A stretch of DNA of 64,000 bases, from NCBI RefSeq assembly GCF_047663525.1, contig NC_092591.1:25949001-26013000 (forward strand). The letters are read 5' to 3'. This document shows positions 63,290 through 64,000 of the stretch, piece after piece (position 1 is the first letter of the stretch; every line of letters starts with the position of its first letter). The position numbers and the translations under genes were made by a program. The notes beneath the pieces were generated by a model that saw nothing but the letters and a program-made list of their open reading frames with translations, ran no database searches and was not told where the DNA came from. This DNA is from Anas platyrhynchos. Lineage: Eukaryota > Chordata > Aves > Anseriformes > Anatidae.

Positions 63290-63551
63290 TTATTATTATT
63301 ACTGGTAGTACATTCATATCTGAACACTAATTAGGAACACCATTCTACTGAGTTCAGTGCTGTACAGATATGTCAGCGGACAGACACCATTTCCACAGAG
63401 AGCCTGCAAATAGCAAAAGAAAAGTAGAAAGGGAAAGAACCTGAGAAAGTGACTTACCCAAGGGCACCTAGCAAGTCAGCATCAGAATTGGGGGAAAAGA
63501 AAAAAATAAAAGTGAGTCTTACTGCTCTGGCTATCAGACCACACTTTCCCT
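63290..63551 (-). mobile_element. MIR-like tRNA-derived SINE fossil
   Basis: Read on the minus strand, the element starts with a decayed tRNA-type head (TGTGGTCTGATAGCCAGAGC, box A-like, complement of 63,528-63,547). It then has a degenerate box B region. On the plus strand it shows CTGAGAAAGTGACTTACCCA, AGGGCACCTAGCAAGTCAGC and ATCAGAATTGGGG. These match the MIR signature ...AAGTGACTTGCCCAAGGTCACACAGC..., the complement of the CORE-SINE conserved region. The minus-strand 3' end (63,290-63,420) resembles the tail of an amniote SINE/LINE family: TTATTATTAC, AGTGCTGTACAGATAT, AGAGAGCCTGCAAATAG. A short AT microsatellite (63,291-63,300) marks the end. The element is much diverged and inactive. 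Confidence 0.7.
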
Positions 63552-64000
63552 ATTCAAATCACGAACCATGTAAGCCTGTGTGGCTCTGTTAACCCATGAA
63601 CAATTCTTCCTTGTTTTTCTCCTTTTGCATACCCGTATTTGGTTTGGAAGTCAGCTGAACCATTTGAAATGGCTCAGGTATTCTGAGAGGTATAAAGATT
63701 CTTTCCATACCACAACATAGACTGAAAGTTTAGCTCTTTCCATGCCACATATATTTCATCTGGGATAGTACAGCGCATATATTTATAAACCAAAATCAAA
63801 CAAAACGCCAGAGGTCAAATTAAGGACCCAAAAAGTCATTGAAAAAAATAATCAGGGGATGAGATGGCCAATGATACCTCAAGCAGAAGAAAGTATCCTT
63901 ATATTGATATCCGGAGGAAGACAAAAACATGCTCTCACTAAAGGAAGTTCCTAGATCCAAGGAGGAACTTATCCTGCCATAAAATTGTGCTATGGCTCTG

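Overview
The window is 64 kb of AT-rich vertebrate nuclear DNA, almost certainly from a bird. The lineage call rests on transposon fossils. There is a 3'-truncated-type CR1 LINE ending in three ATTCTGTG octamers (61,452-62,004). There is a solo LTR of the avian ERVL type, bounded TGT...ACA and flanked by a perfect 5-bp target-site duplication (33,099-33,643). Older CR1, 5S-SINE and MIR-type fossils shared by amniotes are also present. Young insertions are few (one CR1, one LTR), as expected for a compact avian genome. The species cannot be fixed from these data.

No protein-coding gene, rRNA or tRNA gene could be supported. The open reading frames are short, lack recognisable domains and are mostly chance. 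The exception is the inert reverse-transcriptase C-terminus inside the young CR1. One 110-bp exon-shaped block (16,744-16,853) and one 200-codon ORF (37,655-38,257) are flagged without functional assignment. The window therefore reads as a gene desert or a very long intron.

Layout. 1-10 kb: unique AT-rich DNA with a CNE-like block near 4.2-4.5 kb and a perfect 14-bp-arm hairpin at 4,021-4,052. 10-23 kb: a cluster of amniote repeat fossils (10.3, 13.3, 14.5, 17.5, 22.8 kb), the exon-like block at 16.7 kb and a forward CTCF-like site at 18.97 kb. 25.9-29.4 kb: a run of blocks that look like conserved non-coding enhancers, the best at 25,980-26,560. 30.9-31.3 kb: a 5S-rRNA-derived SINE fossil. 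33.1-33.6 kb: the ERVL solo LTR. 37-45 kb: a GC-richer patch, an old CR1 tail (38.7 kb) and another enhancer-like block (44.5 kb). 51.5-55.3 kb: a reverse CTCF-like site, an 88-bp (ATT)n array and two enhancer-like blocks separated by a 102-nt homopurine tract. 56-64 kb: A/T-tract foldback, a purine repeat, the young CR1, a (TTGG)n array and a MIR-like SINE.

Interpretation (inference): a regulatory gene desert, with several putative enhancers rich in homeodomain, SOX, POU, RFX and TCF-like words, serving a developmental gene outside the window. The enhancer calls rest on sequence texture and motif words only. They need a cross-species alignment to confirm.
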